Translations under genes and position numbers: made by a program
Assembly: GCA_024222295.1 (NCBI GenBank)
Contig: JAAEPF010000002.1
Location: forward strand, 1 to 64,000
Direction of reading: 5' to 3'
DNA: 64,000 bases
From: Actinomycetes bacterium
Lineage (GTDB): Bacteria > Actinomycetota > Acidimicrobiia > Acidimicrobiales > Microtrichaceae
The notes under the pieces: generated by a model
Told to the model about the DNA's origin: nothing
The model's database searches: none
The model's input: the letters and a program-made list of their open reading frames with translations, nothing else
Shown: in pieces, positions 1-8,134 of the stretch
Position numbering within the stretch: the first letter of the stretch is position 1
Layout of the letters: each line of letters begins with the position of its first letter

Positions 1-76
1 CCTCTCAGTCGCGGAGTGCCCTCTCAGTCGCGGAGTGCCCTCTCAGCGGCGGAGTGTCTGCTCAGCTTCGCCGAGT
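1..76. repeat. 19-bp tandem repeat at the window edge
   Basis: Two identical 19-bp units (CCTCTCAGTCGCGGAGTGC at 1-19 and 20-38) are followed by a third with two changes (39-57) and a fourth strongly degenerate unit (58-76). The array runs up to the stop codon of the META lipoprotein on the minus strand and may continue to the left of the window. Units abut without spacers, so this is a simple tandem array. Function is unknown. Confidence 0.75.
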
Positions 77-885
77 CAGCTCTGGCGCGTGAGTGCAACC
101 TGCAGTGCGCCGCTGCCATCACGCATCTCGAGGGTCGAGCCGCTCACCGTGTAGGTGGTTGCGGCGGCCAGGGCAGCCATGAACTGCTGGTCGATCGCGT
201 CGAGTTCGGGTCCACAACTCATCTCGGTGATGGCGCCCTCGGAGATCGTGACCATGTCGCCGTCTGTCTGCCATGTCGCACTGAAGGAGTTGCATCCGCC
301 CGTGCCGACGACGCTGCCGTCGTCGAGGAACTCGATCGTGGCGAGTCCGGTGTTGGCGTTGGTCTCCACCCCGCCCTTGCCGTTGTTGATCCCGGTGGCC
401 TGCCAGGACGTACCCGCAAGGTCCTGGGTGACGGGCGCATACACCAGCGTGACCTGCCCGTCGTCGTCGAGCAGCCGCAGGATGTCGACGCCGCCCTCGT
501 AGGCCACCGCGGAGCCGAGCCCGTCCACAACGGCCCTCTCCTGGTCCGAGGTCACGGGGTCTAGGCACCCCGCCTGCGTCATGGGGCCGAGTGTGACCAT
601 GAGCTCACCATCGGCGCCCTCCCAACGTCCACCGATCCGGTTGCATCCGGTCGAACCCGTGAGCTCGCCGTCAGCACCGAACTCAAGCGCCGCGTCGGCA
701 ACCGCCTCGTTGCTGCCATCCCACGAGGTGAGCAACCACGATGTGCCGGTCAGTCCGGCTGCGGGCTCAGTAGTCGGTGGCGCGCTGGTCTCGCTCGCCG
801 GTTCGGGATCATCGCCGGCGCAGGCCGCGCCGAGAAGGACAACGGCGACGATCGAACCCACCGTGGCGAGGGGATGGAGTCTCAT
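76..885 (-). CDS. Lipoprotein with two META (HslJ-like) domains
   Basis: A 269-residue exported lipoprotein. The N-terminus has a short hydrophobic signal ending in a lipobox (LLGAAC, Cys about residue 22), then a low-complexity Pro/Thr/Glu linker. Two tandem META repeats follow. Each starts with a GTSW motif (about residues 46 and 155) and carries a GCN motif (TGCNRI, GGCNSF) plus a later conserved Cys, the pattern of HslJ/DUF306 domains. Family members are envelope-associated; some are linked to stress or heat resistance, but no enzymatic role is known. The start is supported by a TAGAGT hexamer at 893-898, 7 nt upstream. That hexamer overlaps the stop codon of the upstream chelatase gene, so this gene can probably be transcribed separately from it. 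Confidence 0.85.
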   Translation of the reverse strand: MRLHPLATVGSIVAVVLLGAACAGDDPEPASETSAPPTTEPAAGLTGTSWLLTSWDGSNEAVADAALEFGADGELTGSTGCNRIGGRWEGADGELMVTLGPMTQAGCLDPVTSDQERAVVDGLGSAVAYEGGVDILRLLDDDGQVTLVYAPVTQDLAGTSWQATGINNGKGGVETNANTGLATIEFLDDGSVVGTGGCNSFSATWQTDGDMVTISEGAITEMSCGPELDAIDQQFMAALAAATTYTVSGSTLEMRDGSGALQVALTRQS

Positions 886-895
886 GGCCAGGACT

Positions 896-1321
896 CTAGG
901 GCGGGGATCCGGCCGGTCCCGCGGGTCGGTCGTCGCTGAGCATGTCGGCCAGCATGCCGACCAGTGCTTCGTGCGAACCCAGGTGTGACAGCACCTCGAT
1001 GCTGACCTCAGGATGATCGTCGGCAGCGACCCGGGCGATCGCAGGTATGTCGACCTCGACGTGGTTGCCCGGGTGCAGGAAGCACGGCAGGATCCGGACC
1101 GCCATGGCACCGTTGGCGACCGCGGAATCGATGGCCGTCGCGATGTCGGGATCCGCCATCTCGAGGTAGGCGGCCAGAACCCGGGCGGCATCGTCGCCCG
1201 CGAGCCTTGCCGCAACCGCGTCGACCAGCTGCTCGTGGGCGCGCTGAGCCGCCTCGTTGCGGCTGCCATGCGCCACGAGGATCGTGGCCACGGCCGGGGA
1301 GCCGGCTGGGGGTCTTGGCAC
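896..1321 (-). CDS. CbiX/SirB-like sirohydrochlorin chelatase family protein
   Basis: A 141-residue single-domain protein of the short CbiX type. It has the N-terminal LVAHGSRN motif with the presumed catalytic His, and the second metal-site motif FLHPGNHVEVDIP. Family members insert Co2+ or Fe2+ into sirohydrochlorin for cobalamin or siroheme synthesis. No other tetrapyrrole gene is nearby, so the metal and pathway are undecided. I chose GTG 1321 because a TACCGT hexamer (1328-1333) lies 6 nt upstream, typical of the leaderless starts in this window. An internal GTG at 1291 would also give an intact domain. The gene is divergent from the RNA methyltransferase gene, and the two -10 elements overlap. 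Confidence 0.8.
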   Translation of the reverse strand: MPRPPAGSPAVATILVAHGSRNEAAQRAHEQLVDAVAARLAGDDAARVLAAYLEMADPDIATAIDSAVANGAMAVRILPCFLHPGNHVEVDIPAIARVAADDHPEVSIEVLSHLGSHEALVGMLADMLSDDRPAGPAGSPP

Positions 1322-1327
1322 GGAGCC

Positions 1328-1337
1328 ACGGTACGGT
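1328..1337. promoter_or_regulatory. Divergent leaderless promoters with overlapping -10 hexamers
   Basis: The 10-mer ACGGTACGGT reads as TACCGT on the minus strand (1328-1333) and TACGGT on the plus strand (1332-1337), sharing the central TA. The minus hexamer is 6 nt from GTG 1321 and the plus hexamer is 8 nt from GTG 1346. RNA polymerase should be able to open only one direction at a time here. Confidence 0.6.
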
Positions 1338-1345
1338 GCGCTGCC

Positions 1346-1978
1346 GTGACGGACAATGCAGGCGAGGACGCAAGCCAGGAAGTGGGCGTCGGGCCGCATC
1401 CGCAGCCCTGGCCCGATGACCCGCGGCTGGCCCCGGAGCTGCTCGAGGCAGGAGACCGCCGCAACGTGATCGACCGGTTCCGCTACTGGCGCACGGAGGC
1501 AATCGCCGAGGAGTTGGCCGGTAGCGCATTCCCGTTCCACGTCGCCATCGAGAACTTCCGCCACGACATGAACATCGGAACGGTGGTGCGCAACGCCAAC
1601 GCGTTCGGCGCGGCGGGGGTTCACATCGTCGGCAAGCGCCGCTGGAACCGTCGCGGGGCCATGGTCACCGACCGCTACCTCGATGTCCACCACCACGACT
1701 CGGTGGCCGCGCTCGGCGAGTGGGCCGATGAGGCCGCTCTGGCGTTGGTCGGGATCGACAACCTGGCGGATTCCACGCCGCTGGAGGGCGCGCCACTTCC
1801 GCGTGACTGCGTGCTGCTGTTCGGCCAGGAGGGCCCCGGCCTGTCAGCGGAGGCCCACGCCCTGTGTGCAGAGGTCCGTTCCATCACGATGTACGGCTCG
1901 ACCAGGTCGATCAACGCGGGGGTTGCCTCCGGCATCGCGATGCACAGCTGGCTGGCAGCGCACGCGGGGCACCGGTAG
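1346..1978 (+). CDS. SpoU/TrmH-family RNA 2'-O-methyltransferase
   Basis: A 210-residue SPOUT-class methyltransferase that should use SAM to methylate a ribose 2'-OH in rRNA or tRNA. The three SpoU motifs are present in order: motif 1 around residues 70-90 (HDMNIGTVVRNANAFG), motif 2 (LFGQEGPGLS) and motif 3 (ITMYGSTRSINAGVASGIA), which form the trefoil knot and SAM site. The target cannot be named from sequence. About 70 residues precede the catalytic domain and lack the usual L30e-like substrate domain. The GTG start lies 8 nt after a TACGGT hexamer, without a Shine-Dalgarno sequence. The gene ends 5 bp before the convergent VOC gene. Confidence 0.85.
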   Translation: MTDNAGEDASQEVGVGPHPQPWPDDPRLAPELLEAGDRRNVIDRFRYWRTEAIAEELAGSAFPFHVAIENFRHDMNIGTVVRNANAFGAAGVHIVGKRRWNRRGAMVTDRYLDVHHHDSVAALGEWADEAALALVGIDNLADSTPLEGAPLPRDCVLLFGQEGPGLSAEAHALCAEVRSITMYGSTRSINAGVASGIAMHSWLAAHAGHR

Positions 1979-1983
1979 GTCAC

Positions 1984-2439
1984 TCAGCCGGCGTTGGCCA
2001 CGGTGATGCCGACCTCCTGGCCGTATGCCAGCTCGAGGTTGTGGCCGTCGGGGTCGGCGATGATCCCCCAGTAGCCCACGGGCGGGCCCGCATCGAAGGG
2101 GCCGAGCGCGTCGAAACCCGCAGCGACAGCCCGTTGGAGTCCGTCGTCGACCGCCTGGCGCGACTCCACGCCGATCCCGAGGTGGGACCATCCGCCGAGA
2201 CGGTGGTCGACACTGCGCTCCAGCAGCACCACCACGAATGGGCGGGTGCGGTCGGAGATCCACGCCACGCGTTCGCCGGGTTCGCCTCGCTCATGCACCA
2301 CCTCCATCGACGCATACTCGGCGTAGAACCCGAGGCTCGCGTCCATGTCGCTCACCGGCAGCGCCACATGGGTCAGGCCCAGGTCGACCGGGTGCTCACC
2401 CGGGTGCAGGTGCTCGGGTCTGTGTTGCTGTTCGCTCAC
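1984..2439 (-). CDS. VOC-superfamily (glyoxalase/bleomycin-resistance fold) protein
   Basis: A 151-residue protein with the paired beta-alpha-beta-beta-beta modules of the vicinal oxygen chelate fold. The first strand reads LTHVALPVSDMDASLGFY, with the first metal-ligand His. The C-terminal module has WGIIADPDGHNLELA, which contains the usual PDGN/H and final Glu ligand. VOC proteins include glyoxalase I, dioxygenases, epimerases and drug-binding proteins, so substrate cannot be assigned. It is encoded just downstream of the ferritin-like gene on the same strand (9 bp gap). A TAGCTT hexamer lies only 4 nt before the ATG, which is closer than the leaderless spacing seen elsewhere. Confidence 0.8.
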   Translation of the reverse strand: MSEQQHRPEHLHPGEHPVDLGLTHVALPVSDMDASLGFYAEYASMEVVHERGEPGERVAWISDRTRPFVVVLLERSVDHRLGGWSHLGIGVESRQAVDDGLQRAVAAGFDALGPFDAGPPVGYWGIIADPDGHNLELAYGQEVGITVANAG

Positions 2440-2448
2440 ATGTCCAAG

Positions 2449-3537
2449 CTAGGCCGCACGTTGCGGGGCGAGGTGGAGGAATCCCTCCCAGATCTCTTCC
2501 CCGTTGGAGCGGCCGTCGAGGGCGTGGAGGACCTCGGCGCCGATGGTCTGCTCGAACTCGTCGCGCCGTGGGCCGATCGCGTCGGCGCGGGCCCGGTCCC
2601 AGATGGTCCGGATGATCTGACTGCCGGCGTGGTGGCGGCCGCTCGCACCGACGACGGTTCGGTCGCGCAGTTCGGTGAGCGCGGCTCGCAGGTACTCGAC
2701 GTGTGGGGTCTCGTCCGCCCGGATGCAGCTCACGAGGAAGGCCGCCTGGCCCTCGCCGCCGACAAGGTCGGTGTCCGACAGGACATCCTCGGCCCACGAG
2801 AACGTGTGGAATGCAGAGATCTCGATCATCAGCAGGCGGATCATCCGCTGCAGCAGCATTTCGAGCACGGGGTCGACGTCGTCATCGAGCAGGCGCTCCG
2901 GTGTCGCCGCGGGCCCGGCGCCGCCGCCGGGGCCCACTATGCCCATGCGCTGAAGCATCAGCTGGGTCTGGTCTTCGGTGGCCGGGGAGTCGAACGCCAC
3001 GTCGCGTGCCGCGAACCACATGTCGCGGTGGCCGGCCTCGGTGGGCGTGTCGCCGTCGCCACCCCAGCCCGCCTCGTCGCGGGCGTGGGCCTCGATCAGG
3101 CCCTGGTCGAGGTGCGCCAGCGCGGTGCCCTCGATGTCCTCCACGATCAGGGAGCGCAGGTCGGGCACCTCGGTGTAGCGCAGGAAGGAGCCGAAGCCCT
3201 CGACGGTGCCGATGCGCGTGAGGCTCGCAACGATCGGCTCGGCGACCTCGTGCTGGAGCAGGAAGCGCGTCTGGGCGACCGAGGGGTAGTTGGCGGGCCA
3301 GTCGTCGATCCCGATGTCGATCAGTGCGGTGTCGAATTCGGCTGTGTGGTTGCGCTGCCACGCCTCGATCGCAGGGGTGCGGTGCAGCGTGCGCGGAGAC
3401 ACGTAGCTGCCGTCGGAGGCGATACCGCCGTGGCACAATACGCCGCCCACGACGAGCGGTTCGGCCACCGGCGCGGTGGCGAGGAGTTCCTCCTCGGTGA
3501 AGGTCAACTGGTCGGTTCGCTTGGCATCCGGGCTCAT
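2449..3537 (-). CDS. Conserved protein of unknown function, possibly ferritin-like
   Basis: A 362-residue cytoplasmic protein with no signal peptide or membrane span. I do not recognise a named family with certainty. The C-terminal half is rich in helices and carries EISAFHTFSWAEDVL (residues about 255-270) and IRADETPHVEYLRAALTEL (about 290-308). The E...H and DE..H pattern resembles the iron-ligand pairs of ferritin-like four-helix proteins. The N-terminal half has further acidic and His-bearing helices (LLQHEVAEPIVASL). This supports an inference of a metal-binding helical bundle, not an enzymatic role. The start is fixed by AAGGGGG upstream of ATG 3537. It lies 9 bp upstream of the VOC gene and may be co-transcribed with it. 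Confidence 0.6.
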   Translation of the reverse strand: MSPDAKRTDQLTFTEEELLATAPVAEPLVVGGVLCHGGIASDGSYVSPRTLHRTPAIEAWQRNHTAEFDTALIDIGIDDWPANYPSVAQTRFLLQHEVAEPIVASLTRIGTVEGFGSFLRYTEVPDLRSLIVEDIEGTALAHLDQGLIEAHARDEAGWGGDGDTPTEAGHRDMWFAARDVAFDSPATEDQTQLMLQRMGIVGPGGGAGPAATPERLLDDDVDPVLEMLLQRMIRLLMIEISAFHTFSWAEDVLSDTDLVGGEGQAAFLVSCIRADETPHVEYLRAALTELRDRTVVGASGRHHAGSQIIRTIWDRARADAIGPRRDEFEQTIGAEVLHALDGRSNGEEIWEGFLHLAPQRAA

Positions 3538-3658
3538 GGCCCACCCCCTTGGTGACCCAAGACTAAGCACCTGCCCAGCGGGGCGGCCCGTGCAGTGCTG
3601 TGATATGCGCCCGGGTGGGGTGAAGCCCACGACTGCGTCGCTGGTACTTTCGGGCGCC

Positions 3659-4444
3659 ATGTCAAAGCCGAACTCCCACAGCGTGCTCCCGACCAACCAG
3701 CTCGAGGGCAAGGTGGCGATCGTCACCGGCGCGTCGTCAGGCCTCGGCCACCGTTTCGCCGAGGTACTGCATGGTGCCGGTGCCCACGTGGTTGTGGCGG
3801 CGCGCCGCCAGGACCGCCTGGACGAGCTCGCGTCGGCACTGGGTGACCGGGTCACTGCGGTCGCAGCGGACCTGTCGGACACGGCACAGCGCGAGCGCCT
3901 GGTGCAGGAGGCCTTCGACGTGGCCGGCCACCTCGACGTGCTGGTCAACAACGCCGGCTACGGAACCCCGGCGCCTGCCGAAGAGGAGCCGCTCGAACAC
4001 TTCCTGATGACTCTCGAGATCAACCTGGTGGCCGTGTTCCACCTGTCGCAGCTGGCCGGGCGGCACATGCTCGCCGCCGGGCGGGGAAGCATCGTCAACA
4101 TCTCGTCGATACTCGGCATGGTCGGCTCCGCGCCGGTCAAGGAGGTGTCGTACTGTGCGGCCAAGGGTGGCGTGGTCAACATGACCCGCGCCCTCGGAGC
4201 GGAGTGGGCCCGCAAGGGTGTGCGCGTCAACTCGATCGCTCCCGGCTGGTTCCCCACCGAGATGACCCAGGAGCAGATGTTCGACGACGCAGCCGGGATG
4301 GACTTCATCAGCCGCAACACGCCCATGGGGCGCGGCGGCGAGCTGCACGAGCTGGATGGTGCGCTGCTGTTCCTCGCGGGCGACGACTCGACCTACGTCA
4401 CCGGCCAGAACATCGCCGTCGACGGCGGCTGGCTGGCTCGCTGA
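3659..4444 (+). CDS. Short-chain dehydrogenase/reductase (classical SDR)
   Basis: A 261-residue NAD(P)-dependent oxidoreductase with the full classical SDR signature. These are the cofactor loop TGASSGLG (about residues 23-30), the NNAG motif, the catalytic Ser in IVNISS, and SYCAAKGG with the catalytic Tyr and Lys. The C-terminus has the conserved IAVDGGW ending. An Arg pair after the second strand (AARRQDR) favours NADPH. The substrate is unknown; many relatives act on hydroxyacyl or ketoacyl intermediates. A TACTTT hexamer at 3645-3650, 8 nt before the ATG, fixes the start and implies a leaderless transcript. The gene ends 10 bp before a convergent gene. Confidence 0.88.
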   Translation: MSKPNSHSVLPTNQLEGKVAIVTGASSGLGHRFAEVLHGAGAHVVVAARRQDRLDELASALGDRVTAVAADLSDTAQRERLVQEAFDVAGHLDVLVNNAGYGTPAPAEEEPLEHFLMTLEINLVAVFHLSQLAGRHMLAAGRGSIVNISSILGMVGSAPVKEVSYCAAKGGVVNMTRALGAEWARKGVRVNSIAPGWFPTEMTQEQMFDDAAGMDFISRNTPMGRGGELHELDGALLFLAGDDSTYVTGQNIAVDGGWLAR

Positions 4445-4454
4445 ACGGCTCGGC

Positions 4455-4937
4455 TCAGCCTGCGGCCGGGGAGCCCGCGAACGCCACGGGGTCACCCGGC
4501 TTGGGGTACGCGGGGCGATTCCATGCGAGCACCTTCGCCAGGTCGTCGGTGATCGGGCGCCACCGCGCGGGATCCCAGCCGTCGGCTTTGCCGACGATCT
4601 CCTGGTTGGTGCCGACCACCACGAGCGACGGGATCTGTTCCACTCCCAGTGCCTCGACCGCCTTTCGCTCAGGATCGGCGAAGGTGAGGTACTCCTCGGC
4701 CCAGGGGCCGAGGAACGTGAGCGCATCCTCTTGGGGACCGGTGACCAGCCACGCCACACGGCAGTCGGCCTCTCGCAGCTCACTGAGGATTCGGGCCGCC
4801 GTGCGCAGCAACCAGGCGCTCTCGTCGGTGTACGGGTCGATGACGACCGCCACCAGGTGGAACAGCTGGGTCTGTTCGGCAAGGGTCAGCGGTTCTCCGC
4901 CGACCGGGTGCAGCTCTACATCGGTGTCAAGTGCCAC
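4455..4937 (-). CDS. Thioredoxin-fold protein without a CXXC site
   Basis: A 160-residue soluble protein. The C-terminal part resembles the second half of a thioredoxin fold: KAVEALGVEQIPSLVVVG matches the helix, cis-Pro and beta-strand of thioredoxins. The usual CXXC is absent and the only Cys is at EADCRVAWL. A redox role is therefore unlikely, and a binding or structural role is more probable, though this is an inference. The GTG start at 4937 is supported by TAAGTT (4944-4949) 6 nt upstream. It is convergent with the SDR gene. Confidence 0.6.
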   Translation of the reverse strand: MALDTDVELHPVGGEPLTLAEQTQLFHLVAVVIDPYTDESAWLLRTAARILSELREADCRVAWLVTGPQEDALTFLGPWAEEYLTFADPERKAVEALGVEQIPSLVVVGTNQEIVGKADGWDPARWRPITDDLAKVLAWNRPAYPKPGDPVAFAGSPAAG

Positions 4938-5013
4938 GCGCCGAACTTAGCGCGGGCCCGCCGTTGCGCTGTAACGGCCACAGAGCGCCACTGCCACGAC
5001 CTACCATTCGGCC

Positions 5014-5640
5014 GTGCATCCGATCGAGCGGCTTCGATACGTGGCCAGGGCCCAGGGAGTGCCGGGCGACGTGCTGGCTGCCGAGGCGACAGCGGCCCTC
5101 ATGACGTTCTCCGAGGATCCGGCGGCCCTCGTGGCCGGCTGCCGCCGGGTCTTGTCGCGTCAGGTTGGCTGTGGCCAGCTCTGGTGGGCCTGTGCACGCC
5201 TGCTCACCTCCGAGCGGGTCCACGAGGCTGCCCGGGCCACCATCGAGGCGCTCGAGGGTGACACGACAGGCGCAGCGTTGTCGTTGTCGCTCGACCTGGA
5301 TCCTGACTCCGACGCGGTGCAGCCGATCGTGGTCGACGCTCATGCGATCGGCGACGGCGGCGCCATCGTCGACGCCTACGCGGCCGAGGACCTCGATGCC
5401 CCGTTCGACGACGACCACGCACCGCAGCGCTGGCTCGTGGCCGGCGTGGGCGTGCAGCTGAGCGCCCCGATGTGGGGGTCGCTGGTGGAACACTGGTCCG
5501 CTGAGCCACGATCGGGTGAGGACCTGGTGCCGCTCGATCGCTTCACGCACTTCGTCGGCCCCGACGGGCCGTTGCCCCTCGTGGCCCTCGGTGAGCCCGA
5601 TTGTCCGGTTGCTCCGGAACTGTTCCGCCTCGTCGGCTGA
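5014..5640 (+). CDS. Conserved hypothetical protein
   Basis: A 208-residue soluble protein that I cannot assign to a characterised family. The N-terminal third is helical, with an IERLRYVARAQG opening and a Cys/Trp-rich stretch (LVAGCRRVLSRQ, GQLWWACARLL). The remainder is acidic, with beta-like segments (IVVDAHAIGDGGAIVDAY, RWLVAGVGVQL). There is no signal peptide or membrane span. The GTG start lies 6 nt after a TACCAT hexamer (5002-5007), which makes the gene very likely to be real and transcribed leaderlessly. It stands alone between a divergent gene and the dienelactone hydrolase operon. Confidence 0.65.
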   Translation: MHPIERLRYVARAQGVPGDVLAAEATAALMTFSEDPAALVAGCRRVLSRQVGCGQLWWACARLLTSERVHEAARATIEALEGDTTGAALSLSLDLDPDSDAVQPIVVDAHAIGDGGAIVDAYAAEDLDAPFDDDHAPQRWLVAGVGVQLSAPMWGSLVEHWSAEPRSGEDLVPLDRFTHFVGPDGPLPLVALGEPDCPVAPELFRLVG

Positions 5641-5736
5641 GGTGGCCCGGTCGGCCTGCACGGCCGGCGTGTGCACCGGCCCCGACGGCGTCGCTTGTCA
5701 GCGGAGCCCGGCGGGGCTCTGGTACCTTGCCGCCCC

Positions 5737-6423
5737 ATGGGTGAACTGATCGACTTCCCTGTCAACGGCTCGACCTGCCCGGGATACTTCGCTGTGTCAG
5801 CCACCGGCTCCGGTCCCGGCGTGCTCGTGATCCAGGAATGGTGGGGTCTCGTGCCGCACATCACCGATGTGTGTGATCGCTTCGCCGAGGCCGGGTTCAC
5901 CGCCCTCGCACCGGACTTGTACCGGGGTGAGACCACAACCGAGCCCGACGAGGCCGGCAAGCTGATGATGGCCCTCAACGTCGAGGCTGCATCCAAGGAC
6001 ATGGATGCCGCAATCGACTACCTGACCGGCCGCGACGAGGTGAGCTCGCAGCGCGTCGGGGTGATCGGGTTCTGCATGGGTGGTGGTCTGGCCCTGGTCG
6101 TAGCTGCCAATTCGGCGTCGAAGGTGGGCGCGGTGGCGCCGTTCTACGGCCTCATCCCCTGGGAAGACGCAAAGCCGGACTTCTCAGCAATCGAAGCGCC
6201 CATCCGGGGGCATTTCGCCGAGCTCGACGGCTTCTTCGGACCCGAGGCCGCCGCAGCCCTCGAAGAGGAACTGAGGGGGCTCGGCAAGGACGCCGCCATC
6301 ACCGTCCATGAGGGTGCCGACCACGCCTTCTTCAACGACACGCGACCCGATGTCTACGCGGAGCCAGCCAGCCGGCGCGCCTGGGACGAGACGGTCTCGT
6401 TCTTCCGCGAAGCCCTGGCCTGA
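5737..6423 (+). CDS. Dienelactone hydrolase family protein
   Basis: A 228-residue alpha/beta hydrolase of the dienelactone hydrolase class. The triad is visible: nucleophile Cys113 in GFCMGGG, Asp164 in AELDGFFG and His196 in GADHAFFN, with an oxyanion segment at IQEWWGL. Family members open lactone rings in chlorocatechol degradation, but many act on other esters, and no aromatic-degradation genes lie nearby. It heads a three-gene run: the GH36 gene starts 6 bp after its stop. TACCTT at 5723-5728, 8 nt before the ATG, marks a leaderless start. Confidence 0.87.
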   Translation: MGELIDFPVNGSTCPGYFAVSATGSGPGVLVIQEWWGLVPHITDVCDRFAEAGFTALAPDLYRGETTTEPDEAGKLMMALNVEAASKDMDAAIDYLTGRDEVSSQRVGVIGFCMGGGLALVVAANSASKVGAVAPFYGLIPWEDAKPDFSAIEAPIRGHFAELDGFFGPEAAAALEEELRGLGKDAAITVHEGADHAFFNDTRPDVYAEPASRRAWDETVSFFREALA

Positions 6424-6429
6424 CCACGC

Positions 6430-8130
6430 GTGGAGGTACACCGCCACCGCACGAGCGTCGACGCGGCGGAGCCCGAGGCGATCTCGGTCTCCATGCGCGC
6501 AACCGCCCGCGGGTTCGCGTGGCGAATCGCCAACACTTCCGCGGCGACAGCCGCCGTCAACTCGGTGACAGCCGCTTGCACCATCGAAGGGATTTCGGGG
6601 CGCCTTCGGATGTACCGAAATGGGTGGCAATCGTGGAGCGAGACCGGTGTGGCCACCCTCGGGGTCGATACCGATCCAGCGCTCACGCCGGGGGCCCTCG
6701 AGTTGCAGATCATGTCGCACCACGCCGACAGTTCACTGCCTGCTCCGGGTCGCCTGCGCTCGGAGATGGTTACCGTCGTGAGCGACGATCGCGGCGCCGT
6801 GCTGGCCGGATTCCTTGGTGGAGACCTGCACGAGGGAACGATCTGGCTGGCGCATGGACCCACGGGCCAGGAACTCCATGTGCAGGCCTTCCTCGGCGGC
6901 GCCGAGCTGGCCCCGGGCGAGGAACGGGACCTCCATGAGGTGCGCCTCGAGACAATCGGCGACGCCAACGATGCCCTGGCTGACTGGGCAGGCGAATACG
7001 GCCGCCGATCCCTGGCCAGGGTGCGCGCTCCATACCAGCTCGGCTGGTGCTCCTGGTACCACTACTTCGAGCATGTACGCGAGATCGACATGCGCGAGAA
7101 CCTGGCAGCGGCATCCGACTGGCCAATCCAGGTGTTCCAGCTGGATGACGGGTTCCAGTCTGAAGTCGGTGACTGGCTGAGCACCGACGAGACCTTTCCC
7201 TCGGGTCTCGGTGCGATCGCCTCCGCAGTCGACCGCGCAGGGATGCGCCCCGGCCTGTGGCTGGCCCCGTTCCTGGTGGCGCCGGGCTCGAGGCTCGCGC
7301 AGCGCAACCCCGACTGGATCGCCCGGTACGCCGACGGTACGCCCCTCATCGCGATGTATAACGACCACTGGGGTGGTTTCGTGCACACGCTCGACACGTC
7401 GCGCCCCGACGTGCAGGAACACCTCGAGGGCCTTGCCCGGTCGGTCGTCCAGATGGGGTTCACCTACCTGAAGCTCGACTTCACCTATGCGCCCGCGATG
7501 CAGGGCATCTACTCCGACGCCTCGATGACGCCGGCGCAGCGTGTGCGTGCCGGTTATGACGCGATCCGCCGGGGTGCGGGCGACAGCGCGTTCCTGCTCG
7601 GCTGCGGTGCGCCATTGGGTGCGACGGTCGGTGTGGTTGACGGGATGCGCATCGGCGCCGACGTGGCGCCGTGGTGGTCGCCGCTGCGTGACCTCTGGGA
7701 CGTGCCCGGCTACATGGGCACGATCCCCGCGACGGTCAACGCGTGGCGCAACACGCTGAGTCGCTCATTCATGCACCGCAAGCTCTGGCTCAACGACCCG
7801 GACTGCCTGATGCTCCGGCACACCGACACCGACCTCGACGAGGGTCAGGTGCGTGCGTGGGCGATGGCGGTGGCGGTCAGCGGTGGCATGGCGGTCATCA
7901 GCGACAACCTGGCCACGCTCGACCGGCGTTCCGCTGCCCTGCTCGATGAGGTCCTGGAGATCGGTGCCCGTTCCGACGCTGCCGCCGCCGAGGGTCACGC
8001 GGCGCGCTGCAATGACCTGATGGTGTCGCCGCTGCCCACGCGCCTGAGTGCGGCCGGAATGCTGCTCGAAGGGGAGCCGGAGCGCGGCTTCGTACGCCTC
8101 ATTGCCGAGTCGGGCGACGTCTCGGAGTGA
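6430..8130 (+). CDS. GH36-family alpha-galactosidase
   Basis: A 566-residue glycoside hydrolase, shorter than typical 700-residue GH36 enzymes because the N-terminal beta-sandwich is compact. It has RNGWQSWSE near residue 60 and the barrel start LGWCSWYHYF. The nucleophile Asp350 is in YLKLDF and the acid/base Asp411 is in GMRIGADVAP. It should release terminal alpha-galactose, or a related alpha-linked sugar, from oligosaccharides. No signal peptide is present, so it acts in the cytoplasm on imported substrate. The GTG start is 6 bp downstream of the hydrolase gene, and a mannosyltransferase-like gene follows 4 bp after its stop, indicating one transcription unit. No sugar transporter is in the window. 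Confidence 0.88.
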   Translation: MEVHRHRTSVDAAEPEAISVSMRATARGFAWRIANTSAATAAVNSVTAACTIEGISGRLRMYRNGWQSWSETGVATLGVDTDPALTPGALELQIMSHHADSSLPAPGRLRSEMVTVVSDDRGAVLAGFLGGDLHEGTIWLAHGPTGQELHVQAFLGGAELAPGEERDLHEVRLETIGDANDALADWAGEYGRRSLARVRAPYQLGWCSWYHYFEHVREIDMRENLAAASDWPIQVFQLDDGFQSEVGDWLSTDETFPSGLGAIASAVDRAGMRPGLWLAPFLVAPGSRLAQRNPDWIARYADGTPLIAMYNDHWGGFVHTLDTSRPDVQEHLEGLARSVVQMGFTYLKLDFTYAPAMQGIYSDASMTPAQRVRAGYDAIRRGAGDSAFLLGCGAPLGATVGVVDGMRIGADVAPWWSPLRDLWDVPGYMGTIPATVNAWRNTLSRSFMHRKLWLNDPDCLMLRHTDTDLDEGQVRAWAMAVAVSGGMAVISDNLATLDRRSAALLDEVLEIGARSDAAAAEGHAARCNDLMVSPLPTRLSAAGMLLEGEPERGFVRLIAESGDVSE

Positions 8131-8134
8131 CGCA

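Noticed and set aside
1-76. CRISPR array
   Set aside because: Units abut directly without spacers and no cas gene is present.
1864-3555. Long open frame of 563 codons on the plus strand
   Set aside because: It lies antisense to the VOC and ferritin-like genes, has no family features, and its composition is that expected of a mirror frame in GC-rich DNA.
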